Positions 25,584-35,619 of a stretch of DNA of 64,000 nt are shown here, piece by piece. Made by a program: the position numbers and the translations under genes. The DNA comes from Gammaproteobacteria bacterium (GTDB taxonomy: Bacteria > Pseudomonadota > Gammaproteobacteria > Berkiellales > Berkiellaceae), in NCBI GenBank assembly GCA_016191245.1, contig JACPOY010000019.1, positions 186,001-250,000 of the forward strand, written 5' to 3'. The notes below the pieces were generated by a model that was given only the letters and a program-made list of their open reading frames with translations, did not search any database and was not told the origin of the DNA. Numbering within the stretch: the stretch's first letter is position 1; every line of letters begins with the position of its first letter.

Positions 25584-26984
25584 ATGTCAGATTATATTGA
25601 AAATCGTACTTTTGATGAAATTAAAATTGGTGATTCCGCCTCGATAAAGCATACGTTGCAAAAAGAAGATATTGAATTATTTGCGGCTATGTCAGGTGAC
25701 GTGAACCCCGCTCATGTCGATGTAGAATTCGCTAAAAATGCTATGTTTCATAAAATTGTAGCCCATGGTATGTGGGGGGCAGCTTTAATATCAACTGTTT
25801 TGGGAACAGAATTACCGGGTCCAGGTACCGTTTATTTAAATCAATCCTTAAAGTTTTTATACCCCGTAACTATAGGAGACACGATTACTGCATCAGTCAC
25901 TGTCATTAACAAAAAACCAGAAAAACACATTGTTGAGCTTGACTGTAAATGTATAAATCAATCAGGGAAGGAAGTTATTTCAGGAATTGCCATTGTGATT
26001 GCTCCTATGGAAAAAGTAAAACGAAAAAGAATTGAATTACCTCAAGTGATACTTAAAAAACCTGAAGGAAGTTGGTATCACAAATTAATAGAATTAAAAA
26101 ATGATCTCCAGCCGATTATGACTGCGGTTGTTCATCCTGTCGATGAACCATCTTTGATGGGAGCCATTGCTTCTGCATTAGACAATCTAATTATCCCTAT
26201 ACTGATTGGCCCAGAAGACAAAATACGTTCTGTTGCTGATGAGTTCAATATCGATTTATCGCCATATAAAATTATCCCGACAAAGCATAGTCATGAAGCA
26301 GCAGAAAAAGCAGTACAGTTGGCAAAGACAGGACAAGTAGAAGCATTAATGAAAGGAAAGATACATACTGATGAATTGATGGAAGCTGTTCTTGATAAAT
26401 CAAATGGCTTACGCACTGGTAGGCGCATGAGTCACATTTTTGCAATCGATGTACCATTTTATGCCAAGCCACTATTTATCTCGGATGCAGCAATTAACAT
26501 ACGACCATCTCTTAAAGAAAAACAAGATATTGTGCAAAACGCTATCGATCTATTTATTGTCCTTGGATTAGGGGTGCCAAAAGTTGCTATTGTTTCTGCT
26601 GTAGAAACCGTGAATGAAAACATTCCTTCAACTTTAGATGCAACTGCTTTATGTAAGATGGCTGAGCGAGGTCAAATTACAGGCGGAATACTTGATGGTC
26701 CACTTAGTTTTGATTTGGCTATTTCTGAAGAGTCTGCCAAGGTGAAGGACATCAATTCTCCTGTTGCAGGACATGCAGATATTATCATAGTGCCTGATGT
26801 TGAATCTGGAAACATGCTTTATAAACAAATGACCTATCTTTCTCAAATGGAAGCTGCTGGCATCGTATTGGGAGCTAGTGTCCCCATTATTCTAACGAGT
26901 CGTGGCAGTGATGGATTATCTCGCAAAGCGTCAAGTGCAATGGCTTTAATATATGTTCGTAATAAAACTAGATATTTGAGTTAA
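25584..26984 (+). CDS. MaoC hydratase-phosphate acyltransferase (Pta/Ptb) fusion
   Basis: About 466 aa from the ATG at 25584; the longer frame from 25536 overlaps the upstream gene. The N-terminal domain (about residues 1-150) is a MaoC-type (R)-enoyl-CoA hydratase with the hydratase-2 motif GDVNPAHVD and AHGMWGAAL. The C-terminal domain (about 160-466) is phosphate acetyl/butyryltransferase, beginning VVHPVDEPSLMGAIA and ending near VPIILTSRGSDGLSRKASSA. The fusion could supply (R)-3-hydroxyacyl-CoA for PHA and exchange acyl-CoA with acyl-phosphate. The acetate kinase gene starts 5 bp after its stop, so the pair forms a Pta-Ack unit. Confidence 0.9.
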   Translation: MSDYIENRTFDEIKIGDSASIKHTLQKEDIELFAAMSGDVNPAHVDVEFAKNAMFHKIVAHGMWGAALISTVLGTELPGPGTVYLNQSLKFLYPVTIGDTITASVTVINKKPEKHIVELDCKCINQSGKEVISGIAIVIAPMEKVKRKRIELPQVILKKPEGSWYHKLIELKNDLQPIMTAVVHPVDEPSLMGAIASALDNLIIPILIGPEDKIRSVADEFNIDLSPYKIIPTKHSHEAAEKAVQLAKTGQVEALMKGKIHTDELMEAVLDKSNGLRTGRRMSHIFAIDVPFYAKPLFISDAAINIRPSLKEKQDIVQNAIDLFIVLGLGVPKVAIVSAVETVNENIPSTLDATALCKMAERGQITGGILDGPLSFDLAISEESAKVKDINSPVAGHADIIIVPDVESGNMLYKQMTYLSQMEAAGIVLGASVPIILTSRGSDGLSRKASSAMALIYVRNKTRYLS

Positions 26985-26989
26985 AACCC

Positions 26990-28153
26990 ATGAAGAATGG
27001 AATTATATTAGTTATTAATGCAGGATCCTCAAGCATTAAATTTTCACTATTTGCTTGTGATAATTTAACTTTAATTTATCATGGAGAAATAGAAGAAGTA
27101 TTTGGCTCGCCGATATTGTCAATTTATGACGAAAAACATGACGAAATCGTTAAAAATAAAGATATCCCATCGGGTTATGAATCAGCAATGCAAACCTTTT
27201 TTAATTGGTTTGAAGATTTATCTCATCAATACATACTAAAAGCTGTGGGGCATCGGGTGGTACATGGGGGACTAAATTATTTAAAACCCACCAAAGTTAC
27301 CAATGAAATTATTAGTAATCTCACAAAATTGATACCGTTAGCCCCATTGCATCAACCTCATAACCTTGAAGCCATTAAAATTGTTAATAAACTTTATCCT
27401 AAACTACCTCAAGTAGCTTGTTTTGATACGGCGTTTCACAGCACGCAGCTTAAATTGGTAACATTATTTGCTCTTCCAAAAAGACTTACTGCTGAAGGTA
27501 TCATTCGGTATGGTTTTCATGGGCTATCATATGAATATATTGCCTCTGTTTTGCCTGAATATTTAGGAAAGATAGCAAGTGGTAAAGTAATTGTGGCCCA
27601 TCTTGGCAATGGTGCTAGCATGTGCGCATTATATCAACAAAAGAGCATCGCAACATCCATGGGTTTTACAGCATTAGAGGGCTTAATGATGGGAACCCGT
27701 TGTGGAAATATTGATCCAGGCGTTATTTTATATTTGCTGCAAGAAAAAAAATATTCGATTGAGGAAGTTACTCATTTACTATATGAACAATCTGGTTTGT
27801 TAGGTGCTTCCGAGATAAGTGGCGATGTACGTGAACTTGAACAATCCAAGTCACCGCATGCCATGGAGGCCATTCAATTGTTTTGTTATAGAGCGGCACG
27901 TGAACTGAGCGCCCTGATAACGGCATTAAAGGGATGTGATGCCATTGTTTTTACAGCTGGCATTGGCGAGAACTCTGTACGTATTCGAAAAGGAATTTGC
28001 GAATGGTTGGATTGGCTTGGTGTAGAGATAAACGATAAAGCAAATGAGAATAATTTATCAATTATTAGTCACGAAAACAGTAAAGTTTTAGTTTCAGTCA
28101 TTCCTACGAATGAAGAATACATGATAGCCAAGCATACATTTTCTCTAATTTGA
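26990..28153 (+). CDS. ackA: Acetate/propionate kinase
   Basis: The 387-aa protein transfers phosphate between acyl-phosphate and ADP, yielding ATP in the catabolic direction. Motifs: INAGSSSIKFSLF (N-terminus), GHRVVHGG, RYGFHGLSYEYI, AHLGNGASM, and VFTAGIGENSVRIRKGI. It is close behind the Pta fusion and 12 bp before fabI. In this module it would make ATP from acetyl-phosphate formed by the Pta domain or by the phosphoketolase-family enzyme. Confidence 0.95.
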   Translation: MKNGIILVINAGSSSIKFSLFACDNLTLIYHGEIEEVFGSPILSIYDEKHDEIVKNKDIPSGYESAMQTFFNWFEDLSHQYILKAVGHRVVHGGLNYLKPTKVTNEIISNLTKLIPLAPLHQPHNLEAIKIVNKLYPKLPQVACFDTAFHSTQLKLVTLFALPKRLTAEGIIRYGFHGLSYEYIASVLPEYLGKIASGKVIVAHLGNGASMCALYQQKSIATSMGFTALEGLMMGTRCGNIDPGVILYLLQEKKYSIEEVTHLLYEQSGLLGASEISGDVRELEQSKSPHAMEAIQLFCYRAARELSALITALKGCDAIVFTAGIGENSVRIRKGICEWLDWLGVEINDKANENNLSIISHENSKVLVSVIPTNEEYMIAKHTFSLI

Positions 28154-28165
28154 TGAGGAGCATCC

Positions 28166-28933
28166 ATGCTGATAGATTTAAATAATAAGGTAGGCCTAGT
28201 CGTCGGAATTGCTAATGAACACAGCATAGCGTACGGATGTGCGAAACTATTTCATTTATGTGGTGCAGATTTGATAATTACCTATCAAAATGAAAAAGCA
28301 GAACAGTATGTGCGTCCTTTAGGAGAAAAATTACAATCTAAGCATATTTTACCTTGTGATGTTCAAAGTGATGAAGAAATTGAGCATGTTTTCAATAATA
28401 TTAGTCAAATGTACGGAAAGTTGGATTTTGTATTGCATTCCATCGCATTTGCCCCTAAAAGTGACTTACAAGGTCGAGTCACAGATTGTAGCAAAGAAGG
28501 GTTTTTTACAGCTATGGATATTTCCTGTTATTCTTTAATTAAACTAGCAAAACATGCTGAACCTCTTCTAAAGGATGGTGGGAGCATTTTAACCGTTAGT
28601 TATTATGGTGGGGAGAAGGTCATTAAGCATTATAATATGATGGGGATTGTCAAGGCTGCTTTAGAATCTGCGACACGATACCTTGCTTATGAGTTAGGCA
28701 ATAATAATATACGGGTAAATGCTTTATCTCCTGGTCCTGTTCAGACTCGTGCTGCATCTGGTCTTGAAGAGTTTAATGAACTTCTTGAAGAAGCTAAACA
28801 AAAATCACCTTTACATCGACTTGTGGACATAGATAGTGTAGGACAATCGGCTGCTTTTTTAGTGAGTGATGCAGCAAAAAATATAACCGGAGTAGTTCAT
28901 TTTGTCGATGCAGGGTATTCAATTATAGGTTAA
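28166..28933 (+). CDS. fabI: Enoyl-ACP reductase, FabI type
   Basis: The 255-aa SDR-family enzyme reduces trans-2-enoyl-ACP with NAD(P)H. The N-terminal cofactor motif is GIANEHSIAYG and the catalytic region is TVSYYGGEKVIKHYNMMGIVK, with the FabI-type Tyr-x6-Lys. NALSPGPVQTRAASG near residue 190 is also FabI-like. Its place inside the PHA/Pta cluster suggests a dedicated second copy that handles enoyl intermediates under special conditions. No PhaA or PhaB gene is present in the window. Confidence 0.92.
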   Translation: MLIDLNNKVGLVVGIANEHSIAYGCAKLFHLCGADLIITYQNEKAEQYVRPLGEKLQSKHILPCDVQSDEEIEHVFNNISQMYGKLDFVLHSIAFAPKSDLQGRVTDCSKEGFFTAMDISCYSLIKLAKHAEPLLKDGGSILTVSYYGGEKVIKHYNMMGIVKAALESATRYLAYELGNNNIRVNALSPGPVQTRAASGLEEFNELLEEAKQKSPLHRLVDIDSVGQSAAFLVSDAAKNITGVVHFVDAGYSIIG

Positions 28934-29083
28934 TGATACTGTTAAAACCGATTTGGGAATTGAAATATTAATGAATGCGTGAATTAACTGGTTATTTGCC
29001 CAGATCTATTCTGTTACTTGAGATTGCCGATATATATTAAAAATTATCAACTATATTTCTATATTCATCTAAGGAAATTAATT

Positions 29084-29482
29084 ATGACTAACATACAAGA
29101 TACTATGGCCTCAATGTTTAATAAATTGCCACATCTCCCTCAGTTCTCTTCATTTCCAGTTGCTGAATATAAAAGCATTTTAACACATATGATTACAGAT
29201 TTATCTCATGCAAATACACAAGCTATGAATGGCTTCATGAAATCCAATTCAAACCATATACAAGAATTATCTCATACACCAAATAAGGCTATGAATATCC
29301 TATCTGATTGGTCCTGCGAAAATACTGAACAGTTTCATCAGCATTCAATGAGCATATTAGATACATTGTTTAAAAGTGTGATTGAATGCCAACGGTTGAT
29401 ATCAGGTCAAATACATCAAGCTGAACATGAATCTGAATTTGATAGTAAAGGTCGTCACAAAAAATCAATGCCAGATCATTAA
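29084..29482 (+). CDS. Phasin-like protein
   Basis: About 132 aa from the ATG at 29084, which follows AAGGAAA; the frame is open upstream but lacks a better start. The protein is helical and amphipathic (for example STHANTQAM-like and HQHSMSILDTLFKSV segments), of the size and type of phasins that coat PHA granules. It has no signal peptide. Convergent with phaC. Family assignment rests on size, helix pattern and the neighbouring PHA synthase, so it is tentative. Confidence 0.6.
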   Translation: MTNIQDTMASMFNKLPHLPQFSSFPVAEYKSILTHMITDLSHANTQAMNGFMKSNSNHIQELSHTPNKAMNILSDWSCENTEQFHQHSMSILDTLFKSVIECQRLISGQIHQAEHESEFDSKGRHKKSMPDH

Positions 29483-29534
29483 TACTGGTTTTATGATCAG
29501 TTTCTCATATAAAACTCACAGATAAGTCCTTTGG

Positions 29535-31307
29535 TTATTTCTGCATAACATAACTTCCTGGTGCCGCAGGCAGGGTTATGTCGATTGCAGATGATGGAAC
29601 ATGCTTGGCTACGGACTGTTGCACTAACCAATCATGCCAGCTAGGCCACCATGAACCTTCCTGTTTTTCTGAGAGTTCCAGCCAGTTAGTTGGATCAAGA
29701 TATGGTTCACTTTGCTTACGCGTCTGGATGTGATATGAACGACCTTGATGTCCGGGTTCGCTCACAATACCAGCATTGTGACCACCGCTGGTTAGTACGA
29801 AGGTGATGTTGCAATTTGTCATAAGATGGATTTTATACACCGACTGCCAAGGTGCTACATGGTCTTTTTCAGTTCCTACAGCAAAAATCGGTATCTGAAT
29901 ATTTTCTGCAGCAATAGGTTCTCCTTCAACAGTAAAGCGACCTTCAGCGAAATCATTTTTTAAAAAAAGCTTTTCAAGGTATTCGCTATGCATTTTATAT
30001 GGCATACGAGTAGCATCGGCATTCCAAGCAAGCAAATCGGTCATGCCGCGACGTATCCCATGTAAATAATCATCAACCATTTTTGACCAGATAAGATCAT
30101 AGGTTCGTAACATTTGAAATGAACCGGCCATTTGTTTGGTATCGAGGTACCCCTTCTCCCACATCATATTTTTAAGAAAGGATATCTCACTTTCTGTGGC
30201 AAATAGCCTTAATTCTCCAGCATCACTAAAATCACCTTGAGCTGCTAGTAGCGTGAGGCTATTTAAGCGGTCATCTCCCTCTCTGGTCATTGCCGCCGCT
30301 GTTATCATAGCCAAAGTGCCACCTAAACAATAACCCACTAGATTAATTTTTGCCTCAGGCAAAATAGTAGAAGCGATATCAATGGCTGCTCTGGCGCCCT
30401 GACGATAGTAATCATCCATCCCTAAATCACGATCACCACTATCTGGATTGCGCCAAGAGACCATGAATACGGTATGTCCCTGCTCAACGAGCCATTTAAC
30501 TAGCGAATTGTTCGGAGACAAATCAAGAATATAATATTTCATGATCCAGGCAGGTAATATCAACACTGGCTCTTTAAAAACTGTTTTAGTTTGTGGTTCA
30601 TATTGTATTAACTCAATCAGGTGATTACTAAATACAACACGTCCTGGAGTCACCGCCACATCTTTACCAGGTATGAAATTTTTAGCTGCACTAGGCGGCA
30701 CACCTGTTAATTTTTCAACAAAATCTTCAAAAGCGATCGCGTTACCACGAATGAGATTAGATCCACCAGAACGTATTGTTTCATGAAATAGATCCGGATT
30801 GGTTAAAACGAAATTTGAAGGAGACAAAGCATCTAGGATCTGTCGCGCCCCAAAAGAAACTAACCGCTCAACATCCTCGGGCAACCCTGGAACATTTGTT
30901 GTGGCGTGTTGCCACCAATCTTCAACCTGGAGAAAACCCTCTGCCCATAAACGCCATGGCATGAATTGCCAGCTATCTTTATGAAACCGAACATCTTTGC
31001 CTTCGGCCGCCCGTTCAACGCATAAAATATTATTTACACAATCTTGAGCATGCATGACAGGATATATTGCTAATTCCGATAGTAATCCAGGCGATAGCGC
31101 CAACTGAGAAAGCCATGAAAAATAGGCAGTTCCCAGAGCTGCTGGACTGATTCCTGCGGTTATTTTGGCAAGATTGGCCTGAAACAGCATGTTGTAAAAA
31201 TTAAAATAATTATTTATGTCTTTAGAATTGGAGCAACACTGTCTTTCGATATCCGGTGTAGCTGCTGACTCTTTATCAGAATGACATTTTTTTCCTGATT
31301 CTTTCAT
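29535..31307 (-). CDS. phaC: Poly(3-hydroxyalkanoate) synthase, class I-like
   Basis: The 590-aa protein polymerises (R)-3-hydroxyacyl-CoA into PHA granules. The lipase-like box is LVGYCLGGTLAM with catalytic Cys (about residue 330). The Asp is in GTEKDHVAPWQSVY and the His in SGGHNAGIV. The N-terminal domain includes DPDLF-like and PGRVVFSNHLIELIQY segments typical of PhaC. The length fits a class I enzyme working as a homodimer. It is convergent with the phasin-like gene and follows cusA on the same strand after about 33 bp. Confidence 0.94.
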   Translation of the reverse strand: MKESGKKCHSDKESAATPDIERQCCSNSKDINNYFNFYNMLFQANLAKITAGISPAALGTAYFSWLSQLALSPGLLSELAIYPVMHAQDCVNNILCVERAAEGKDVRFHKDSWQFMPWRLWAEGFLQVEDWWQHATTNVPGLPEDVERLVSFGARQILDALSPSNFVLTNPDLFHETIRSGGSNLIRGNAIAFEDFVEKLTGVPPSAAKNFIPGKDVAVTPGRVVFSNHLIELIQYEPQTKTVFKEPVLILPAWIMKYYILDLSPNNSLVKWLVEQGHTVFMVSWRNPDSGDRDLGMDDYYRQGARAAIDIASTILPEAKINLVGYCLGGTLAMITAAAMTREGDDRLNSLTLLAAQGDFSDAGELRLFATESEISFLKNMMWEKGYLDTKQMAGSFQMLRTYDLIWSKMVDDYLHGIRRGMTDLLAWNADATRMPYKMHSEYLEKLFLKNDFAEGRFTVEGEPIAAENIQIPIFAVGTEKDHVAPWQSVYKIHLMTNCNITFVLTSGGHNAGIVSEPGHQGRSYHIQTRKQSEPYLDPTNWLELSEKQEGSWWPSWHDWLVQQSVAKHVPSSAIDITLPAAPGSYVMQK

Positions 31308-31340
31308 TATTAATATCCTGGCCAGTTATGGTGTTTGCAT

Positions 31341-34300
31341 CTATTTCAGTTGCGCTTTCATATCTACCTGCCAACGCCAAATTACATAAATCGCGGGGAT
31401 AACAACTAAAGTCAATAATAAGGCAGAAAATACACCTCCCACCATTGGTGCTGCCAAACGCTTCATTACATCAGCACCAATGCCTGTTGCCCACATAACT
31501 GGCAACAGTCCTATTATGTTGGCCAAACCTGCCATTATCATGGGGCGGATCCGCGCTACGGCACATTGATGCACTGTCTGCGTTAAATCAGATAAAGTAT
31601 TCATTAACCCTTTTCTCTTTTGATTATTATAATCCGTATCAAGATAAGCAAGCATCACTGCACTTGTTTCAGCTGCCACACCAGCTAAAGCAATAAATCC
31701 GACCCATACAGCCACACTCATGTTGTATCCCATCAACAGCATAAACCAAAATCCACCAACTAAAGCAAAAGGAACGCCCAACATAACCATCAGTGTTTGA
31801 GCCATCGAACGAAATGTAAAATAAAATAAAATGAAAATAATGCCTAAAGTCAGCGGTACGAAAATTTTCAACCTCTCATAGACGCGTTGCATAAATTCAT
31901 ATTGACCAGACCAAGCTATTGTAGATCCTGGTGGTAGTTTAATTTTTTCACGCACCTCTTTCTTTAATTCTTCAACATAACTACCTAAATCGCGGTCTTT
32001 AATATCAATAAATACATAACCTGCCAACATACCATTTTCATCTCGAATCATGGCTGGGCCTTGACGGAATCGTAGTGTTACTAATTGTGCTATTGGTACT
32101 TGCGCCCCAGTGGGGGTTTTCACCAAGATACGTTTGATTTTTTCAGGATCATCACGTAATTCACGCAAATATCTTACATTTATTGAATAACGCTCACGCC
32201 CTTCAATGGTTGTTGCTACAGTTTCTCCACCAATAGCGGATTCAACAATTCGATTCACATCCATAACTGTCAATCCGTAGCGAGCTACCTCATCACGATT
32301 AATTTTAAAATCAAGAAAATACCCACCAGCTACGCGTTCTGCATAAGTTGTTCTTGTTCCAGAAACTTGCTTTGCAAGCATTTCAATCTCTTTTCCAATT
32401 TCTTCTATTTTATTGATATCTGGTCCAAATATTTTAATTCCTAAAGCAGTTCGGATCCCAGTTGTTAACATATCATTACGAGCTTTTATTGGCATTGTCC
32501 ACGCATTACTCACACCTGGAAATTGTAATTCCTTATCCATTTCAGTGACTAAACTTTCATAAGTTACGCCTTTGCGCCAAGATTTTTTTGGCTTTAGTTC
32601 TACAATCACTTCCATCATATTAAACGGAGAAGAATCAGTAGATGTTTCTGCACGACCCGTTTTTCCAAATACATAGGCTACTTCTGGAAAAGCTTTTAAT
32701 TTTTGGTCCATTTTTTGCAGCAAATCAGATGCTTGTGTCACAGAAATACCAGGAAGTGTGGTTGGCATATAGAAAATTGTGCCTTCGTATAAGGGTGGCA
32801 TAAATTCTGAACCAATCATTTTATAAAGTGGAATAATGCTCAATGCCAGAGCCGCTGCTATTGTCACAACCGTTTTACGATACGTAATTGCAAGTTGCAA
32901 AATAGGAGAATAGAGTTTTTGTAGAAAGAATGTGATTGGGTGATTTTGCTCAGGGATAACTCGCCCTCTTATCAGCAGTGGTAATAACATAGGAATCAAT
33001 GTGATTGCTAACAATGCACTCATGAAAATAGCTAGATTTTTTGTATATGCAAGCGGTGAAAATAATTTCCCTTCCTGAGCTTCCAGGGTAAAAACAGGCA
33101 TAAATGAAATAGCAATGACGATTAAAGATGTGAAAATTGCAGGTCCCACTTCTTTTGCAGAATCAATCAAAACTTTATTACGATCACCTTTCGAACCTTC
33201 TTTTTCCCAATCCGCTAATCGTTTATGCGCGTTATCTACCATGATAATCGCCGCATCAACCATATCTCCAACCGCTACAATAATACCTCCGATAGACATA
33301 ATATTAAGCCCAATATTAAAGTAGTAAATTGGAATAAAGGAAATTAAAATAGCAATTGGTAAAGTAATGATGGGAATTAATGCAGAACGAAAATGCCACA
33401 AGAAAACAATAATTAACAACGCTACAACAAAAAGTTCTTCAATAAGGTTCCAGCCGGCAGTATTGATTGCCTCTTTAATTATATTGCTGCGATCATATAC
33501 AGTTTCAATTTTCATTCCTTGTGGAATTGATGGACCAATTTCTTTGAGTTTAGCTTTCAATCTCTCCAAAACTTGAAGCACATCTTCGCCAAATCGCATG
33601 ATGACAATACCACCGACTGCTTCACCAACACCATTTAAATCAACTACACCACGGCGCATATCAGAGCCAATTTGTACGGAAGCTACATCACGTAATAGGA
33701 TGGGCGTGCCATTAGCATTACTACCAACAGCTATTTTCTCAATATCATCGGTTGATGTAATATATCCTCGACCACGAATCATATATTCTGTACCCGAGAA
33801 CTCAATAACACGCCCTCCGGAATCATTGTTACTCATGCGAATTTTTTCAATAATTTCAGGAACAGAAAGATTATAAGCGAGTGTTTTAACGGGATCTAAA
33901 TTGATTTGGTATTGCTTAACAAAACCACCCACACTAGCCACTTCCGAAACACCAGGAACACTTCGTAGCCAATACCGTAGATACCAATCTTGAAAGGTAC
34001 GTAATTGTGCTAAATTATTTTTTCCTGTTTCATCGATCAAGGCATATTGGTAAATCCAACCAACAGATGTCGCATCAGGCCCTAATTGTGGTGTGACACC
34101 TTCTGGTAATTTTCCTGCAAGTTGATTAAGATATTCCAGCACCCGACTTCGCGCCCAATAAATATTAGTTCCCTCTTTAAAAATGATATAGACATAAGAA
34201 AACCCAAAATCGGAAAAGCCACGAACGGCAGTCACATTAGGAGTTGATAATAGTGCTGTCACAATGGGATATGTCACTTGATCTTCCATAAGGTCCGGTG

Positions 34301-34469
34301 AGCGTCCCATCCAAGTAGAATAAACTATGACCTGGGTGTCAGAAATATCCGGTAGTGCATCCATCCGGGTATTATCAAAAGCCCACCAGCCCCACAACGA
34401 TAAACCCAGAATAAATAACAAAACAATAAATCGGTTGTGGGCACTGAATTCAATTATCCGCTCAATCAT
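31341..34469 (-). CDS. cusA: CusA-like heavy-metal RND pump (first system)
   Basis: The 1042-aa inner-membrane pump has twelve helices and two large periplasmic loops. The N-terminus DALPDISDTQVIVYS and the TM4 motif AVGDMVDAAIIMVDNAHKR belong to the HME-RND class closest to CusA (Cu/Ag). The periplasmic porter region holds several methionines (PFNMMEVIVELKPKKSW, MPIKARNDMLTTGI). The protein ends WRWQVDMKAQLK. It is the last gene of a TolC-adaptor-pump operon led by the Ca2+-ATPase. Metal choice between Cu(I)/Ag(I) and divalents is inferred from the TM4 motif. Confidence 0.92.
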   Translation of the reverse strand: MIERIIEFSAHNRFIVLLFILGLSLWGWWAFDNTRMDALPDISDTQVIVYSTWMGRSPDLMEDQVTYPIVTALLSTPNVTAVRGFSDFGFSYVYIIFKEGTNIYWARSRVLEYLNQLAGKLPEGVTPQLGPDATSVGWIYQYALIDETGKNNLAQLRTFQDWYLRYWLRSVPGVSEVASVGGFVKQYQINLDPVKTLAYNLSVPEIIEKIRMSNNDSGGRVIEFSGTEYMIRGRGYITSTDDIEKIAVGSNANGTPILLRDVASVQIGSDMRRGVVDLNGVGEAVGGIVIMRFGEDVLQVLERLKAKLKEIGPSIPQGMKIETVYDRSNIIKEAINTAGWNLIEELFVVALLIIVFLWHFRSALIPIITLPIAILISFIPIYYFNIGLNIMSIGGIIVAVGDMVDAAIIMVDNAHKRLADWEKEGSKGDRNKVLIDSAKEVGPAIFTSLIVIAISFMPVFTLEAQEGKLFSPLAYTKNLAIFMSALLAITLIPMLLPLLIRGRVIPEQNHPITFFLQKLYSPILQLAITYRKTVVTIAAALALSIIPLYKMIGSEFMPPLYEGTIFYMPTTLPGISVTQASDLLQKMDQKLKAFPEVAYVFGKTGRAETSTDSSPFNMMEVIVELKPKKSWRKGVTYESLVTEMDKELQFPGVSNAWTMPIKARNDMLTTGIRTALGIKIFGPDINKIEEIGKEIEMLAKQVSGTRTTYAERVAGGYFLDFKINRDEVARYGLTVMDVNRIVESAIGGETVATTIEGRERYSINVRYLRELRDDPEKIKRILVKTPTGAQVPIAQLVTLRFRQGPAMIRDENGMLAGYVFIDIKDRDLGSYVEELKKEVREKIKLPPGSTIAWSGQYEFMQRVYERLKIFVPLTLGIIFILFYFTFRSMAQTLMVMLGVPFALVGGFWFMLLMGYNMSVAVWVGFIALAGVAAETSAVMLAYLDTDYNNQKRKGLMNTLSDLTQTVHQCAVARIRPMIMAGLANIIGLLPVMWATGIGADVMKRLAAPMVGGVFSALLLTLVVIPAIYVIWRWQVDMKAQLK

Positions 34470-34485
34470 AAAATTCCTTTATTGG

Positions 34486-35619
34486 CTAACGTTTATGTTG
34501 CATGCCGCCCATCGCTTCCTTTAACTGACTTTCTGAATCAATCAGAAAATTGGCTGAAGTTATAATCTTCTCTCCTTCGTTGATCCCTTGTATTATCTCT
34601 ATCAAATCACCTGCACGCGCGCCTAATTTCACATTCCGCCATTCAATTTTTCCATCATCATGATAAATAAATACAACAGCTCGCTCACCCGTTAATAAAA
34701 CAGCATTTTTCGATACAGCCAGACGCTTCCCTAAAGGAATTTTTAACTCTAAATTGACGTACATGCCGGGCTTTAATTGATCCTTTTGATTATCAATATC
34801 AAATCGAACCTTGATCGTACGTGTTTGTGAATCCACTGTAGGATTAATGAAATTAAGCTTGGCTTTAAATACTTCATTGGGCAAGTAAGTGAGCGTAATA
34901 TCGGCTATTTGCCCAAGATAGATATAGGGTAATTCATATTCATAAATATCACCTAAAATCCATAACTGAGATAAATCGGCAATTGTGTAGAGCTCATTTT
35001 CAGGCTCGATACGCATGCCTGCAATGGCCATTTTATTGATGACAGTCCCGTGTATTGGTGAATAAATGGTCATCGTTTTGGTAACTTTACCTGTACGTCT
35101 GAGTTGTTCAATTTCTTTTTCGGAAATTCCTGCCAGCGAAAGCCTTTGATTTGCTGCTTGAAAAGTATCTTGTGCACCTGAAGCGGCAGCAGATGTTGAA
35201 TTTTTTCCTAAGATTTTTTGCGCGTGTAGAGCAAGCAAATACTCTTGTTGAGTTGATACCAATTCAGGGCTATAAACTGTAAAAAGTGCTTGCTCTTGTT
35301 TAACTTTTTCTCCGATAAAATTCACTAATAATTTATCTATCCAGCCATCAAACCTCACATGAATATGGGCTATTCGCCGCTCGTCTGCTTCAACGCGTCC
35401 TACAGTACGAATAACCTTGTCCAGCATTTGTTTAGTTGCTGGTTCAGAAGTAATGCCGATTGCTTGCAAACGAGTAGGGTCAATAATAATTGAATTTTTC
35501 GATGTTGAATTATTCATTTTCATTGTGGTATGAGCATCTTTTGTGCTCTCTGAATGAGCAGCTTGAAAAAAGACCATCAAGGTTATGGTATAAATTATGC
35601 TTTTGAAGGTAAATTTCAT
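34486..35619 (-). CDS. cusB: RND periplasmic adaptor, CusB-like (first system)
   Basis: The 377-aa protein has an N-terminal signal segment, then a Met/His-bearing stretch (KDAHTTMKMN). The barrel-sandwich segment is GWIDKLLVNFIGEKVKQEQ, the hairpin lies about residues 115-175, and the second half carries the beta-barrel (LTYLPNEVFKAKLNFINP). It should link the CusA-like pump to the outer-membrane channel and pass metal to the pump. It overlaps the channel gene by ATGA and ends 16 bp before cusA. Confidence 0.9.
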   Translation of the reverse strand: MKFTFKSIIYTITLMVFFQAAHSESTKDAHTTMKMNNSTSKNSIIIDPTRLQAIGITSEPATKQMLDKVIRTVGRVEADERRIAHIHVRFDGWIDKLLVNFIGEKVKQEQALFTVYSPELVSTQQEYLLALHAQKILGKNSTSAAASGAQDTFQAANQRLSLAGISEKEIEQLRRTGKVTKTMTIYSPIHGTVINKMAIAGMRIEPENELYTIADLSQLWILGDIYEYELPYIYLGQIADITLTYLPNEVFKAKLNFINPTVDSQTRTIKVRFDIDNQKDQLKPGMYVNLELKIPLGKRLAVSKNAVLLTGERAVVFIYHDDGKIEWRNVKLGARAGDLIEIIQGINEGEKIITSANFLIDSESQLKEAMGGMQHKR

